Source: Foliimonas ilicis (lineage in GTDB: Bacteria > Pseudomonadota > Alphaproteobacteria > Rhizobiales > Rhizobiaceae). From it: DNA of 64,000 nt. Shown one piece after another: positions 52,238 to 61,382 of this stretch (position 1 is the first letter of the stretch; every line of letters begins with the position of its first letter). The notes beneath the pieces are model-generated. The model saw only the letters and a list, made by a program, of their open reading frames with translations. It did not search any database and had not been told where the DNA came from. The DNA is taken from NCBI RefSeq assembly GCF_039939195.1, contig NZ_JBDUUH010000011.1, positions 62,001 to 126,000 on the forward strand, read 5' to 3'. Made by a program: the position numbers and the translations under genes.

Positions 52238-52313
52238 TATTTCCCAGTCTTTTGTTCGTGCCGAAATGATGTCTGCACACCCCTCCTGTCAAGGGCGCGG
52301 CGCACAGACAATT

Positions 52314-53078
52314 TCAGGATCGGCCTTTTAGCGCTCGCCATGCCCAAACCGCGAAGACGCCGAAAAGCGCCAATGCGAGGCCATACCAGGTGATCACATA
52401 TTGCATGTGATTGTTCGGCAGATCGATAAGCGTCACGCCGCCTACCGGCAGGCCGCCGGGGTTCGCTGTCTTATCGGCATCGACAAAAACCGGCACGATC
52501 TGGACGTTCGGCTCAAGGCCGGCGGTCGCGGCCATCACGTCACGGTCCTTCCAATAGAAGACATTCTTGACCGTGTCGTTTTCCGGCACAAGGAACGACG
52601 GCTTTTCGGACAGCGGATTGCGCGCAAGTCCGGTGATAGTGACTTCGCCTTCGACCTGCCCTGCCGGGCGTTTGGCCGCATCTTTCAAATCGTAAGGCAC
52701 GAAGCCGCGATTGACGAGCACCACGCGCTGGTCGGCAAGCCGCATGGGTGTGTAGACGAAAAAGCCCGACTGGCTGTTATGGGTCGCGAAAAAGTGCCGC
52801 TCGCCACTGTGAATGAAATTGCCCGACACTGTGACCGGCGTGTATTCGATATCGCCCGTCTCGGCGAAGCGACGCTCGATCTCTTCGAGCGGCACCGGGG
52901 CTGAATGCACACGATTATCGATCGTGGCGAGCAGACCTTCCTTCCAGTGCATGCGCTGCACCTGCCATGTGCCGAGCATGATGAGGATCGCGAAGATCAC
53001 CAGTGCCAGCACTGACGTTACAAGCAAGAATATGCGGCCGCGCCTTGGCTGCGCGATTTCCAGTTCAGTATCCATCAC
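52314..53078 (-). CDS. surf1: SURF1 family cytochrome oxidase assembly protein
   Basis: 254 aa with two membrane helices: LLVTSVLALVIFAILIMLGTWQVQR near the N-terminus and YVITWYGLALALFGVFAVWAW at the C-terminus. A periplasmic domain lies between them, with GRRFxxxHNSQSGFFVYTPM-type and VLVNRGFVPYDLKD motifs. Assists haem a insertion into subunit I. Overlaps DUF983 by ATGA. Downstream of the ctaC-ctaE block. Confidence 0.94.
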   Translation of the reverse strand: MMDTELEIAQPRRGRIFLLVTSVLALVIFAILIMLGTWQVQRMHWKEGLLATIDNRVHSAPVPLEEIERRFAETGDIEYTPVTVSGNFIHSGERHFFATHNSQSGFFVYTPMRLADQRVVLVNRGFVPYDLKDAAKRPAGQVEGEVTITGLARNPLSEKPSFLVPENDTVKNVFYWKDRDVMAATAGLEPNVQIVPVFVDADKTANPGGLPVGGVTLIDLPNNHMQYVITWYGLALALFGVFAVWAWRALKGRS

Positions 53079-53497
53079 ACGCGATCTATCCGGCCTTCAG
53101 AAGCCTTGTTGGAATATTGAAGCGTGATCAGCACGCCCTTGATCATTCTGAGCGCGGTGAGGGAGAGCACGATGGTCAGGGGTATCCACATGATGAAATG
53201 CACCCAGAGCGGCGGGTTGACCGACACTTCCATCCACAGCGCCAGTCCGACGACGATGAAGCCTATGATCAGGATGACAAAGACCGCCGGGCCGTCGCCC
53301 GCATCGGCGAAGGAATAATCCAGTCCGCAGACGCCGCAGTTTTTGCCGATATCCAGAAAGCCGGAGAACAGCTTTCCCTCGCCGCAGCGCGGGCATGTAC
53401 CCTTCAATCCGGCGGCAATCGGTTCGATGGGCGGCCAGATCGCCTGATCGACCGGCGCAGCGCTTTCGCTATCCGGTTTGCGGTCGTCCTGTATCAA
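53075..53497 (-). CDS. DUF983 membrane protein (oxidase-linked)
   Basis: 140 aa. An N-terminal zinc-ribbon-like CPRCGEGKLFSGFLDIGKNCGVCG is followed by two transmembrane helices (VFVILIIGFIVVGLALWM and WVHFIMWIPLTIVLSLTAL). DUF983 genes sit regularly in alphaproteobacterial cox clusters. Begins after the ctaE terminator, suggesting its own promoter with surf1. Function unknown. Confidence 0.85.
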   Translation of the reverse strand: MIQDDRKPDSESAAPVDQAIWPPIEPIAAGLKGTCPRCGEGKLFSGFLDIGKNCGVCGLDYSFADAGDGPAVFVILIIGFIVVGLALWMEVSVNPPLWVHFIMWIPLTIVLSLTALRMIKGVLITLQYSNKASEGRIDRV

Positions 53498-53567
53498 AGT
53501 CTCAAACCCTTCTTGCCGCGCTGAACCACTCGCAGATTAGCAATCATTGCGGCCCAAAAAAGAGAAA

Positions 53568-53593
53568 GGGCGGCCACGTTGCCATGGCCGCCC
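53568..53593 (-). terminator. Intrinsic terminator after ctaE
   Basis: GGGCGGCCA (53568-53576) pairs with TGGCCGCCC (53585-53593). On the minus strand the stem is followed by CTTTCTCTTTTTT. It separates the structural oxidase genes from DUF983-surf1. Confidence 0.85.
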
Positions 53594-53616
53594 CTCCCGC
53601 ATTCATGCAACCGGTG

Positions 53617-54501
53617 TCAGTGCCCGACGGCGATAACGGCGCCGATCGAAGCCCAAACATAGATCGTCGCGAACAGGAAGATCCAGACGACGTCGACGAA
53701 GTGCCAGTACCAGGCGGCAGCTTCGAAGCCGAAATGCTGCTTCGAGGTGAACTCGCCCTTCATGGCACGGATCAGGCAGACCAGCAGGAAGATGGTTCCG
53801 ACGAAGACGTGGAAGCCATGGAAGCCGGTCGCCATGAAGAAAGTCGCGCCGTAGATCGAATCCTTGAAGGCGAACGGAGCGTGGATGTACTCGTAAGCCT
53901 GCACGAAGGAGAACAGCACGCCGAGCGCAACCGTCAGAACCAGACCGTTGATCAGGCCCTTGCGGTCGTCATGCAGCAATGCGTGGTGCGCCCAGGTGAC
54001 GGTGGTGCCCGAAAGCAGCAGGATAACCGTGTTGTAGAGCGGCAGGTGGAACGGGTCGAGCACCTCGATGCCCTTGGGCGGCCAGATGCCGCCTGTGTAC
54101 TCGGCGCGCATGACCTGATGAACCTCGTTCGGGAACAGGCTGGCGTCGAAGAAAGCCCAGAACCACGCGACGAAGAACATGACCTCCGACGCGATGAACA
54201 TGATCATGCCATAGCGCAGATGCAACGAGACGACGCGCGTGTGATGGCCTTCATTGCCCTCGCGGATGGTATCGGCCCACCAGGCGAACATCACATAGAG
54301 AACGATCGCAAGACCGATGAAGAACAGCCAAGGATTGGCAAAATTGATGCCGAGCAGGTGGAATTCGCTGCTCTTGAGATACTGCATCCAGCCGACGCCA
54401 CCGATGGCCATGATGAAGGCGCCGACCGACGCCAGAAACGGCCACGGGCTCGGGTCGATGATGTGATAATCGTGTTGCGGTTTTGCGTGTGCGTCTGCCA
54501 T
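53617..54501 (-). CDS. ctaE: Cytochrome c oxidase subunit III
   Basis: 294 aa, seven membrane helices. Conserved MADAHAKPQHDYHIIDPSPWP, FMFAWWADTIREG-like region, IASEVMFFVAWFWAFFDASL, WPPKGIEVLDP, ATGFHGFHVFVGTIFL, and the final AAWYWHFVDVVWIFLF. ATG at 54501 is 6 nt after GGGGG; a TTG two codons earlier is unlikely. 2 nt after ctaG. Confidence 0.96.
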   Translation of the reverse strand: MADAHAKPQHDYHIIDPSPWPFLASVGAFIMAIGGVGWMQYLKSSEFHLLGINFANPWLFFIGLAIVLYVMFAWWADTIREGNEGHHTRVVSLHLRYGMIMFIASEVMFFVAWFWAFFDASLFPNEVHQVMRAEYTGGIWPPKGIEVLDPFHLPLYNTVILLLSGTTVTWAHHALLHDDRKGLINGLVLTVALGVLFSFVQAYEYIHAPFAFKDSIYGATFFMATGFHGFHVFVGTIFLLVCLIRAMKGEFTSKQHFGFEAAAWYWHFVDVVWIFLFATIYVWASIGAVIAVGH

Positions 54502-54503
54502 TT

Positions 54504-55139
54504 TCAACCCCCGAGATTTTCGTCGGCGTCTTGAGTTTTGTCTTTCGTCGTCGCGTCAGGCGCTTTCGCGACTGGCTTGTCCCCGGCGATCGGAAAGAAC
54601 GTATAGGAAAGCGTGATGGTCTTGATATTCTTCATTTCCGGCACATTCACTATCTCGGGATCGACATAGAAAACAACCGGCATTTCCATGTCTTCACCGG
54701 GCTTTAGCGTCGTATCGGTAAAGCAGAAGCATTCGACCTTGTTGAAATATGCGCCAGCCAGATCGGGCGTGACATTGAATGTCGCGCGGCCTGCGGAAGG
54801 GACGGAGAAATTGTTGGCGGCGTGATAATTCGCCTGAACCGTTTCACCGATCTTGATTTTGATCTCGCGCTGTTCCGGCGCGAAATCCCACGGCAAACCG
54901 CCGGATGTGTTGGCATCGAAGCGGATCGTGATATCGCGGTCGAGGATCGTGTCGGAATACTGATCAACGCGCTGCGTCGTGCCGCCGTAGCCGGTGATCT
55001 GGCAAAACATCTGATAGAGCGGGACCGCAGCGTAAGAAGCGCCGATCATACCGCCGAAAAACGCCACGCAGACGCCCGCAACGATACGGTTGCTGCGGTG
55101 GTTTCGTGGATCTGGGGATGTCGTCTTCTGTTCGCTCAT
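54504..55139 (-). CDS. ctaG: Cytochrome c oxidase assembly protein CtaG (Cox11)
   Basis: 211 aa. One membrane helix (IVAGVCVAFFGGMIGASYAAVPLYQMFC) and a periplasmic Ig-like domain with the copper-binding CFCF (NKVECFCFTDTTLKPGE) near residue 137-140. Delivers Cu(I) to the CuB site of subunit I. Between coxF and ctaE, tightly spaced. Confidence 0.96.
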   Translation of the reverse strand: MSEQKTTSPDPRNHRSNRIVAGVCVAFFGGMIGASYAAVPLYQMFCQITGYGGTTQRVDQYSDTILDRDITIRFDANTSGGLPWDFAPEQREIKIKIGETVQANYHAANNFSVPSAGRATFNVTPDLAGAYFNKVECFCFTDTTLKPGEDMEMPVVFYVDPEIVNVPEMKNIKTITLSYTFFPIAGDKPVAKAPDATTKDKTQDADENLGG

Positions 55140-55145
55140 CTTACC

Positions 55146-55304
55146 TCACAAAGGTCTGCTTAGGATCGCGGGACCGAATTTCGCGATCGTGGCAATGTAG
55201 AAGATGATGACAAGCGCGGCCAAGGCAATGCCGATCGCCAGCGATCGGCTGCGGCGCGCTTTTTTCTGCCGTTCTGTGAGCGTGACCATTTCGTCGTCCT
55301 TCAT
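55146..55304 (-). CDS. coxF: Small oxidase-cluster membrane protein (CoxF-like)
   Basis: 52 aa, starting MKDDEMVTLTERQKKARR, then one helix SLAIGIALAALVIIFYIATIA and a short tail ending SRPL. Lies 4 nt after ctaB and 6 nt before ctaG. GGAG is 9 nt before its ATG. Same size and place as CoxF in other rhizobial cox operons; sequence alone supports only a single-pass membrane protein. Easily missed because of its length. Confidence 0.8.
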   Translation of the reverse strand: MKDDEMVTLTERQKKARRSRSLAIGIALAALVIIFYIATIAKFGPAILSRPL

Positions 55305-55308
55305 CGCA

Positions 55309-56250
55309 TCAAGCTCCATTGCCGGCGGCCAGAATACGAATAACGACGCTGTCTGCGAGATAGACCGCGAAAATCGCGAAGAGATAGATAAGTGAATATC
55401 CGAACAGCGCCTTGGCGGGCTTCATGCCGGTGTCGCCAGCTTCTAGCACCTTCCAGGCATACCAGACAAAGCCGATACCAAGGGCAGCAGCAACAACGCC
55501 GTAGACGCTCGACGAGAAGCCGAAGAACCAAGGCAGCACGCCAACAACGGCAACCAGCAACGAATAGACGAAAATCTGCCTGCGGGTCGATTCCGCACCG
55601 GCGACGTTCGGCATCATCGGAATGCCCGCGCGCTGGTAATCGTCCGACTTGAACAGGGCCAGCGCCCAGAAATGCGGCGGCGTCCAGAGGAAGATAATGA
55701 GGAAGAGGATAACGCTTTCGAGGCTGATGGTGCCGGTCGCCGCCGCCCAGCCGATCATCGGAGGGAAGGAACCGGCAGCGCCACCGATGACGATGTTCTG
55801 CGGCGTCCAGCGCTTCAGCCACATCGTATAGACGACTGCGTAGAAGAAGATCGTGAAGGCGAGCAATGCGCCCGAAAGCCAGTTCACCAGCACGCCGAGC
55901 GTCAGCACGGACAGCACCGACAGGATGATCCCGAAGGTCAGCGCCTCGCCTGCCTGAATACGGCCGGATGGCACCGGGCGCGATGCGGTTCTGGTCATGA
56001 TGGCGTCGATGTCTGCGTCGTACCACATGTTGAGCGCACCCGAAGCGCCTGCGCCTACGGCAATCGCCGCAATCGCAATCGCCGCGATGAGCGGGTTCAT
56101 GGATGCGGGTGCCGCGATCAGTCCGACAAACGCCGTGAACACGACGAGCGACATCACCCTTGGCTTCAAGAGTGCCAGGAAGTCGCCAGCGGTCGCTTCC
56201 GACATGCGGAAACGGGCGTCCTCTGCACTATGATTTTCAACAAGGGCCAT
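55309..56250 (-). CDS. ctaB: Protohaem IX farnesyltransferase (haem O synthase)
   Basis: Makes haem O from haem B for the oxidase. 313 aa, eight or nine helices. UbiA-type Asp motifs: NMWYDADIDAIMTRTASRPVPSG and the second at KSDDYQRAGIPMMPNVAG. Follows ctaD by about 75 nt that contain a strong hairpin. Confidence 0.96.
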   Translation of the reverse strand: MALVENHSAEDARFRMSEATAGDFLALLKPRVMSLVVFTAFVGLIAAPASMNPLIAAIAIAAIAVGAGASGALNMWYDADIDAIMTRTASRPVPSGRIQAGEALTFGIILSVLSVLTLGVLVNWLSGALLAFTIFFYAVVYTMWLKRWTPQNIVIGGAAGSFPPMIGWAAATGTISLESVILFLIIFLWTPPHFWALALFKSDDYQRAGIPMMPNVAGAESTRRQIFVYSLLVAVVGVLPWFFGFSSSVYGVVAAALGIGFVWYAWKVLEAGDTGMKPAKALFGYSLIYLFAIFAVYLADSVVIRILAAGNGA

Positions 56251-56278
56251 GCGTAATTCCGATTGTTCCGTTTGGCCA

Positions 56279-56302
56279 AAACCGCCGGTGAACCGGCGGT
56301 TT
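56279..56302 (-). terminator. Attenuator-like hairpin between ctaD and ctaB
   Basis: Perfect 10-bp stem AAACCGCCGG (56279-56288) / CCGGCGGTTT (56293-56302), 4-nt loop, followed on the minus strand by TGG rather than a long T run. Partial termination or mRNA stabilisation would give more ctaC-ctaD than downstream assembly genes. Confidence 0.65.
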
Positions 56303-56325
56303 CGATTTTGGTAAAAAGCTTGCCG

Positions 56326-57975
56326 TTACTTGATCTTCGGCAACTGTTCCCACTGGTGGAACGGCGGCGGCGAAGGAAGCTGCCATTCGAGCGTGGTCGC
56401 ACCCTCGCCCCATGGGTTGGCACCTGCAACGCGCTTCTTCGAGAATGCTTCGAAGACACCGAAGAGGAAGATCAGGACGCCAACGGCCGAGATGTAGGAG
56501 CCGTAGGACGAAACCAGGTTCCAGCCCGCGAACGCATCCGGGTAGTCGATGTAGCGGCGCGGCATGCCTGCAAGACCAAGGAAATGCTGCGGGAAGAACA
56601 CGAGGTTGACGCCGACGAACGTGACCCAGAAGTGCGTGCGCGCGATGGCCGACGAGTACATGTAGCCGGTCATCTTCGGGAACCAGTAGTACCAGGCCGC
56701 GAAGATTGCGAAGACCGCGCCCAGCGACAGGACGTAATGGAAGTGCGCAACCACGTAGTATGTGTCGTGGAAGGAGCGGTCGAGACCTGCATTGGCGAGC
56801 TGAACGCCCGTCACGCCACCAACGGTGAACAGGAAGATGAAGCCGATCGCCCACAGCATAGGCGTGCGCATCGAGATCGAACCGCCCCACATCGTCGCGA
56901 TCCACGAGAAGATCTTAACGCCCGTCGGAACAGCGATAACCATCGTCGCGAAGACGAAGTAGCGCTGCGTGTCGAGCGAAAGACCGGTCGTGTACATGTG
57001 GTGAGCCCACACGACGAAGCCGACTGCGCCGATGGCGACCATGGCATAGGCCATGCCAAGATAACCAAAGACCGGCTTGCGCGAGAAGGTCGAGATGATG
57101 TGGCTGACGATGCCGAAGCCCGGCAGGATCAGAATGTACACTTCAGGGTGACCGAAGAACCAGAACAGATGCTGGAACAGGATCGGGTCGCCGCCGCCTT
57201 CAGGTGCGAAGAAGGTGGTGCCGAAGTTACGGTCGGTCAAAAGCATCGTGATGCCGCCGGCCAGAACCGGGAGCGACAGAAGCAGAAGGAAAGCCGTGAT
57301 CAGCACCGACCAGGCAAAGAGCGGCATCTTGTGCAGCGTCATGCCCGGAGCGCGCATGTTGAAGATGGTGGTGATGAAGTTGATCGCGCCGAGGATCGAC
57401 GAGGCACCGGCAATGTGCAGCGACAGGATCGCAAGATCCATAGCCGGACCGGGCTGACCCGAGGTCGACATCGGAGGATAGATCGTCCAGCCGCCGCCAA
57501 CGCCGTAAGCGCCCGGAGCAGAAGGAACGAAAGCCGAGATGATGAGCAGCAGGAACGCAGGCGGCAGAAGCCAGAACGAGATGTTGTTCATGCGCGGGAA
57601 CGCCATGTCAGGCGCGCCGATCATGAGCGGGATCATCCAGTTCGCGAAACCGCCGATCAGCGCGGGCATGACCATGAAGAAGATCATGACGAGGCCGTGC
57701 GCCGTGGTGAAGGCGTTGTACATCGACTTACCGGCATCGATGGAGGCATCGCCCCCGACACCGTAAACCATTTCGGCGAGGCCGGAGAAAATCTGGATGC
57801 CCGGCTCAGCGAGCTCCCAGCGCATCATGACGGACAGGAAGCCGCCGACGATACCCGCGAAAATCGCGAAGATCAGGTAGAGCGTACCAATGTCCTTGTG
57901 GTTGGTCGAATAGACCCAACGCACCCAACCCTTAGGCCGATGATCGTGGTCGTCGTGAGCTGCAGCGGTTGCCAT
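56326..57975 (-). CDS. ctaD: Cytochrome c oxidase subunit I
   Basis: 549 aa, twelve membrane helices, haem-copper catalytic subunit. Haem a/a3 and CuB ligands are visible: TAHGLVMIFFMVMP, FWFFGHPEVYILILPGFGIVSHI (CuB His and crosslinked Tyr), VWAHHMYTTG, and FHYVLSLGAVFAIFAAWYYW. Part of ctaC-ctaD-ctaB-coxF-ctaG-ctaE. Confidence 0.98.
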   Translation of the reverse strand: MATAAAHDDHDHRPKGWVRWVYSTNHKDIGTLYLIFAIFAGIVGGFLSVMMRWELAEPGIQIFSGLAEMVYGVGGDASIDAGKSMYNAFTTAHGLVMIFFMVMPALIGGFANWMIPLMIGAPDMAFPRMNNISFWLLPPAFLLLIISAFVPSAPGAYGVGGGWTIYPPMSTSGQPGPAMDLAILSLHIAGASSILGAINFITTIFNMRAPGMTLHKMPLFAWSVLITAFLLLLSLPVLAGGITMLLTDRNFGTTFFAPEGGGDPILFQHLFWFFGHPEVYILILPGFGIVSHIISTFSRKPVFGYLGMAYAMVAIGAVGFVVWAHHMYTTGLSLDTQRYFVFATMVIAVPTGVKIFSWIATMWGGSISMRTPMLWAIGFIFLFTVGGVTGVQLANAGLDRSFHDTYYVVAHFHYVLSLGAVFAIFAAWYYWFPKMTGYMYSSAIARTHFWVTFVGVNLVFFPQHFLGLAGMPRRYIDYPDAFAGWNLVSSYGSYISAVGVLIFLFGVFEAFSKKRVAGANPWGEGATTLEWQLPSPPPFHQWEQLPKIK

Positions 57976-58016
57976 TTTTCGCTCCGTTCCGTTCCCTAAT
58001 TTCCTTGAACGCGCAA

Positions 58017-58883
58017 TTACTTGCCGGCGTCCGCCACCTTTTCGGTGCCTTCGATTTCAGCCATCAGCGCACGGTTTGCGCCATTCATGTCAGTCCGGGC
58101 TGCCGTTTCCCAGGTATCGTATTGTTCCTGGCTCACGACGCGCACGGCAATCGGCATATAGGCGTGATCCTTGCCGCAAAGCTCGGAGCACTGGCCGTAA
58201 TAGAGGCCTTCCTTTTCAGCCTTGAACCAGGTCTCGTTGATGCGACCCGGAACGGCGTCCACTTTCATGCCGAAAGCAGGCATTGCGAAAGCGTGGATAA
58301 CGTCGCTTGCCGTGACCAGCACGCGAACCATGGTGTTGATTGGCACGACGACCTCGTTGTCCACAGCCAGAAGGCGCGGATAGCGGGCGACGTCTTCCTT
58401 GCCAGCAGCGCCGCGATCGCCTTCATGAAGCATTGCGGAGTTGAAGGAGAGCGGCTCCTCCATCTGGTATTCGTAATCCCAGTTCCACTGGTTGGCGGTC
58501 GCCTTGATCGTCAGCTTGGCTTCTTCCTGCGGCGAATATTGCGCGGTCAGAAGCTGGAAGGACGGAACCGCCAGGAAAAGCAGGATAACCACCGGACCAA
58601 CGGTCCAGATCACCTCGATCAGCGTGTTGTGGCTGGTGCGCGAAGGCACCGGATTGGCGCTCTCACGGAACCGGATCACGCAATAGGCAAGAAGTGCCAG
58701 CACGAAAAGCGTGATCGGCACTATGAACCACAGCGTGTAGATCTCGAACCAGGTAATCTGTTCCATGATCCCGGTAACAGCAGGCTGAAACCGCATCTGC
58801 CAGGGGTATGGCTGGTCAGCGTAAGCCACGCCGCCGGCCAGGAAGGCGGTCAGTGCAGCAGCGCTTCCAAGAAATTTGTTCAT
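58017..58883 (-). CDS. ctaC: Cytochrome c oxidase subunit II
   Basis: 288 aa from the ATG at 58883, whose signal peptide reads MNKFLGSAAALTAFLAGGVAYA. ATGs at 58892 and 58895 are closer to the GGGAG Shine-Dalgarno but give awkward spacing, so the start is uncertain by four residues. Two membrane helices, then the CuA domain with CSELCGKDHAYMPI. Accepts electrons from cytochrome c. First gene of the oxidase operon. Confidence 0.95.
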   Translation of the reverse strand: MNKFLGSAAALTAFLAGGVAYADQPYPWQMRFQPAVTGIMEQITWFEIYTLWFIVPITLFVLALLAYCVIRFRESANPVPSRTSHNTLIEVIWTVGPVVILLFLAVPSFQLLTAQYSPQEEAKLTIKATANQWNWDYEYQMEEPLSFNSAMLHEGDRGAAGKEDVARYPRLLAVDNEVVVPINTMVRVLVTASDVIHAFAMPAFGMKVDAVPGRINETWFKAEKEGLYYGQCSELCGKDHAYMPIAVRVVSQEQYDTWETAARTDMNGANRALMAEIEGTEKVADAGK

Positions 58884-58895
58884 CGCCCTCATCAT

Positions 58896-59261
58896 CTCCC
58901 GATTCCCATGCGAGAATGCCGCTGGAATATAGAAAAAACACCGGAACCGGAATCCCGATGGCATATTTTGTGGTTCAAACCATACTCTCTTTGTAACCGC
59001 AAGAAAGGAGCGGCGGAAGCCATGCGGCATTTTTGCGCGCAGGAGCGGATCGCACAGACACCGGCTGCAACTGCGAAGCGCGCAAGCGCGCGGTTGAGCA
59101 GTGCGTATTTTGCAGGCCGAGCCCTTCCGAAAGCCGTAATTCGGGCAAATTCTCCCTGAAAAGTAAGGAGAAACCCGCCATCCGGCTTTTTCAACTCCGA
59201 TCTTGCCCTATAAGTATGTCTGTCGTGGACGAATTTGTCCGTGATTCGCAATGGAGTCGTC
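58896..59261. other. Divergent intergenic region between ctaC and the IalB gene
   Basis: 366 bp with no gene I can support. Likely elements: weak minus-strand TATATT (58930-58925 area) after a T-rich tract for ctaC, a TGGTT-CA-AACCA inverted repeat near 58971-58982, and TATAAG (59209-59214) upstream of ialB. Frames crossing it have no coding signature. Confidence 0.5.
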
Positions 59262-59849
59262 ATGAAACTCAGGCTTTCGAATATATTGGCGAAGACCGCG
59301 TTTCTCGCCGCCTTATCTTTCGCGGCTATGCCGGCTGGTGCGCAGGAGCAACCGGCCCAGCCGCCTGCTGCAGCGCCGACTCCGCCAGCAGCCCAGCAGC
59401 CGCAACAACAGCAGCAGCCTGGCACGGTGCGCGCGACTCATGGTGCATGGTCGGTGATCTGTGACACGCCAGCCGGTGCAACCGCCGAGCAATGCGTGAT
59501 GATGCAAAATGTCATCGCGGAAGATCGCCCCGAAATGGGTCTCTCCGTCGTTGTCCTGCGCACTGCCGACAATAAAGCTGAAATCCTGCGTGTGCTTGCA
59601 CCGCTTGGCGTTCTCCTGCCGAATGGCCTCGGCCTCAATGTCGACGGCAAGGATATCGGCCGCGCCTATTTCGTGCGCTGCTTCGGTGATGGCTGCTATG
59701 CAGAGGTCATTCTCGAAAAGCCGCTGCTCGACACGCTGAAAACCGGCACCTCGGCTACCTTCATCGTTTTCCAGACCCCGGAAGAAGGCATCGGCATCCC
59801 CGTCGATCTCGCAGGCTTCGGCGAAAGCTTCGACGCTCTGCCGAACTGA
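59262..59849 (+). CDS. Invasion-associated locus B (IalB) family protein
   Basis: 195 aa, exported (signal peptide ending PAGAQEQ). A low-complexity Pro/Ala/Gln linker (about residues 29-54) precedes the IalB domain: HGAWSVICDTPAGATAEQCVM, VLRTADNKAEILRVLAPLGVLLPNGLGL, RCFGDGCYAEVIL. IalB was named in Bartonella for erythrocyte invasion, but homologues are general in Rhizobiales. ATG at 59262 follows GGAG by 5 nt. Confidence 0.9.
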   Translation: MKLRLSNILAKTAFLAALSFAAMPAGAQEQPAQPPAAAPTPPAAQQPQQQQQPGTVRATHGAWSVICDTPAGATAEQCVMMQNVIAEDRPEMGLSVVVLRTADNKAEILRVLAPLGVLLPNGLGLNVDGKDIGRAYFVRCFGDGCYAEVILEKPLLDTLKTGTSATFIVFQTPEEGIGIPVDLAGFGESFDALPN

Positions 59850-59965
59850 CACCGCATTGGCGCAGCAGGTGACGGCTCCTACATGTCAGGTGAATGTTCC
59901 CGTTTGACCGGAGCATAAGCGTAAACGCGGGCATCGACCTGTCCGCGAAAACCAGTGAGCGTTTC

Positions 59966-61378
59966 ATGACCAGTCTTTTCAGCCAGTTCGACATTTCCGA
60001 GGAACGCATCCGGCAAATCGTTGCCGACACGATCAACGGCACAGACGATGGCGAGCTTTATCTGGAATACAGCGAAGCCGAAGCGCTGATGTTTGACAAT
60101 GGCCGGCTGAAGACTGCCAATTTCAACACCGATCAGGGTTTTGGCCTGCGCGCGGTTGCGGGCGAATCAAGCGGTTACGCCCATTCGAGCGAGCTTTCCG
60201 AGCACGCGCTGCTGCGCGCTTCCGATGCCGTATCTGCCATCAAGGGCGGCTATTCCGGCACGCTGGCCGATGCGCCCGCGCGCACCAATCGCCATCTTTA
60301 CGGCGACGAAAACCCGATCTCGTCGCCTTCCTTCGAGGCGAAATCGAAGCTTTTGCAGGAAATCGACGCATGGCTTCGCGCGGAAGACCCGCGCGTGCGC
60401 CAGGTCACGGCATCGCTTGCCGCCTCATGGAAGCATATCGAAATCCTGCGCGCAGACGGCCAGATCGTTCGCGACATTCGTCCGCTGGTGCGCATGAGCA
60501 TTTCCGTTGTCGTCGGTGACGGCGACCGGCAGGAAACCGGATCATACGGTGCAGGCGGGCGCAAATCTTTCGACGAATTCCTGACCGAAGATAGCTGGAA
60601 GTTTGCAGCCGGAGAGGCTTTGCGTCAGGCATTGGTCAATCTGCAGGCGATCCCCGCCCCTGCGGGCACGTTCGACATCGTCCTTTCCAGCGGCTGGCCG
60701 GGCGTGATGCTGCATGAGGCCGTCGGCCACGGCCTCGAAGGCGACTTCAACCGCAAGAAAACATCCGCATTTTCGGGACTTCTCGGCACTCAGGTCGCGG
60801 CAAAGGGCGTTACCGTCGTGGATGACGGCACGATGCCGGAGCGCCGCGGTTCAATCACGGTGGACGATGAAGGCACGCCTTCGGCGCACAATGTGCTGAT
60901 CGATGACGGCAAGCTCGTCGGCTACATGCAGGACAGGCAGAACGCCCGCCTCATGGGCATGAAGGCGACCGGCAATGGACGCCGCGAATCATATGCGCAC
61001 CAGCCGATGCCCCGCATGACCAACACCTACATGACCTCCGGCGACATGACGCCCGAGGAAATCATCGCTTCGGTGAAGAACGGCATATATGCGGTGTCGT
61101 TCGGCGGCGGACAGGTCGACATCACCAGCGGCAAATTCGTGTTCGGCTGCACCGAAGCCTACATGATCGAGGACGGCAAGGTCACGCAGCCGGTGAAGGG
61201 CGCAATGCTGATCGGCAACGGGCCGGACGCGATGCATCGCGTGACAATGGTCGGCAACGATATGAAGCTCGATACGGGCATCGGCATGTGCGGCAAGGCC
61301 GGTCAGGGCGTTCCAGTCGGCGTCGGCCAGCCGCATCTGCGCATGAACCAGATGACCGTCGGCGGCACGCGGGTCTAA
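59966..61378 (+). CDS. tldD: Metalloprotease TldD
   Basis: Works with TldE/PmbA as a heterodimeric protease acting on unfolded peptides and modified-peptide precursors. 470 aa. Zinc motif HEAVGHGLEGDF (HExxxH) near residue 250, plus the conserved RGSITVDDEGTPS and final GVGQPHLRMNQMTVGGTR. ATG at 59966 gives the usual length; an in-frame ATG at 59894 adds 24 non-conserved residues. No tldE (pmbA) is in the window. Confidence 0.95.
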   Translation: MTSLFSQFDISEERIRQIVADTINGTDDGELYLEYSEAEALMFDNGRLKTANFNTDQGFGLRAVAGESSGYAHSSELSEHALLRASDAVSAIKGGYSGTLADAPARTNRHLYGDENPISSPSFEAKSKLLQEIDAWLRAEDPRVRQVTASLAASWKHIEILRADGQIVRDIRPLVRMSISVVVGDGDRQETGSYGAGGRKSFDEFLTEDSWKFAAGEALRQALVNLQAIPAPAGTFDIVLSSGWPGVMLHEAVGHGLEGDFNRKKTSAFSGLLGTQVAAKGVTVVDDGTMPERRGSITVDDEGTPSAHNVLIDDGKLVGYMQDRQNARLMGMKATGNGRRESYAHQPMPRMTNTYMTSGDMTPEEIIASVKNGIYAVSFGGGQVDITSGKFVFGCTEAYMIEDGKVTQPVKGAMLIGNGPDAMHRVTMVGNDMKLDTGIGMCGKAGQGVPVGVGQPHLRMNQMTVGGTRV

Positions 61379-61382
61379 AGCT

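Noticed and set aside
56263..57999. 578-codon plus-strand frame
   Set aside because: Opposite ctaD, extremely charged and without family resemblance; ctaD is certain.
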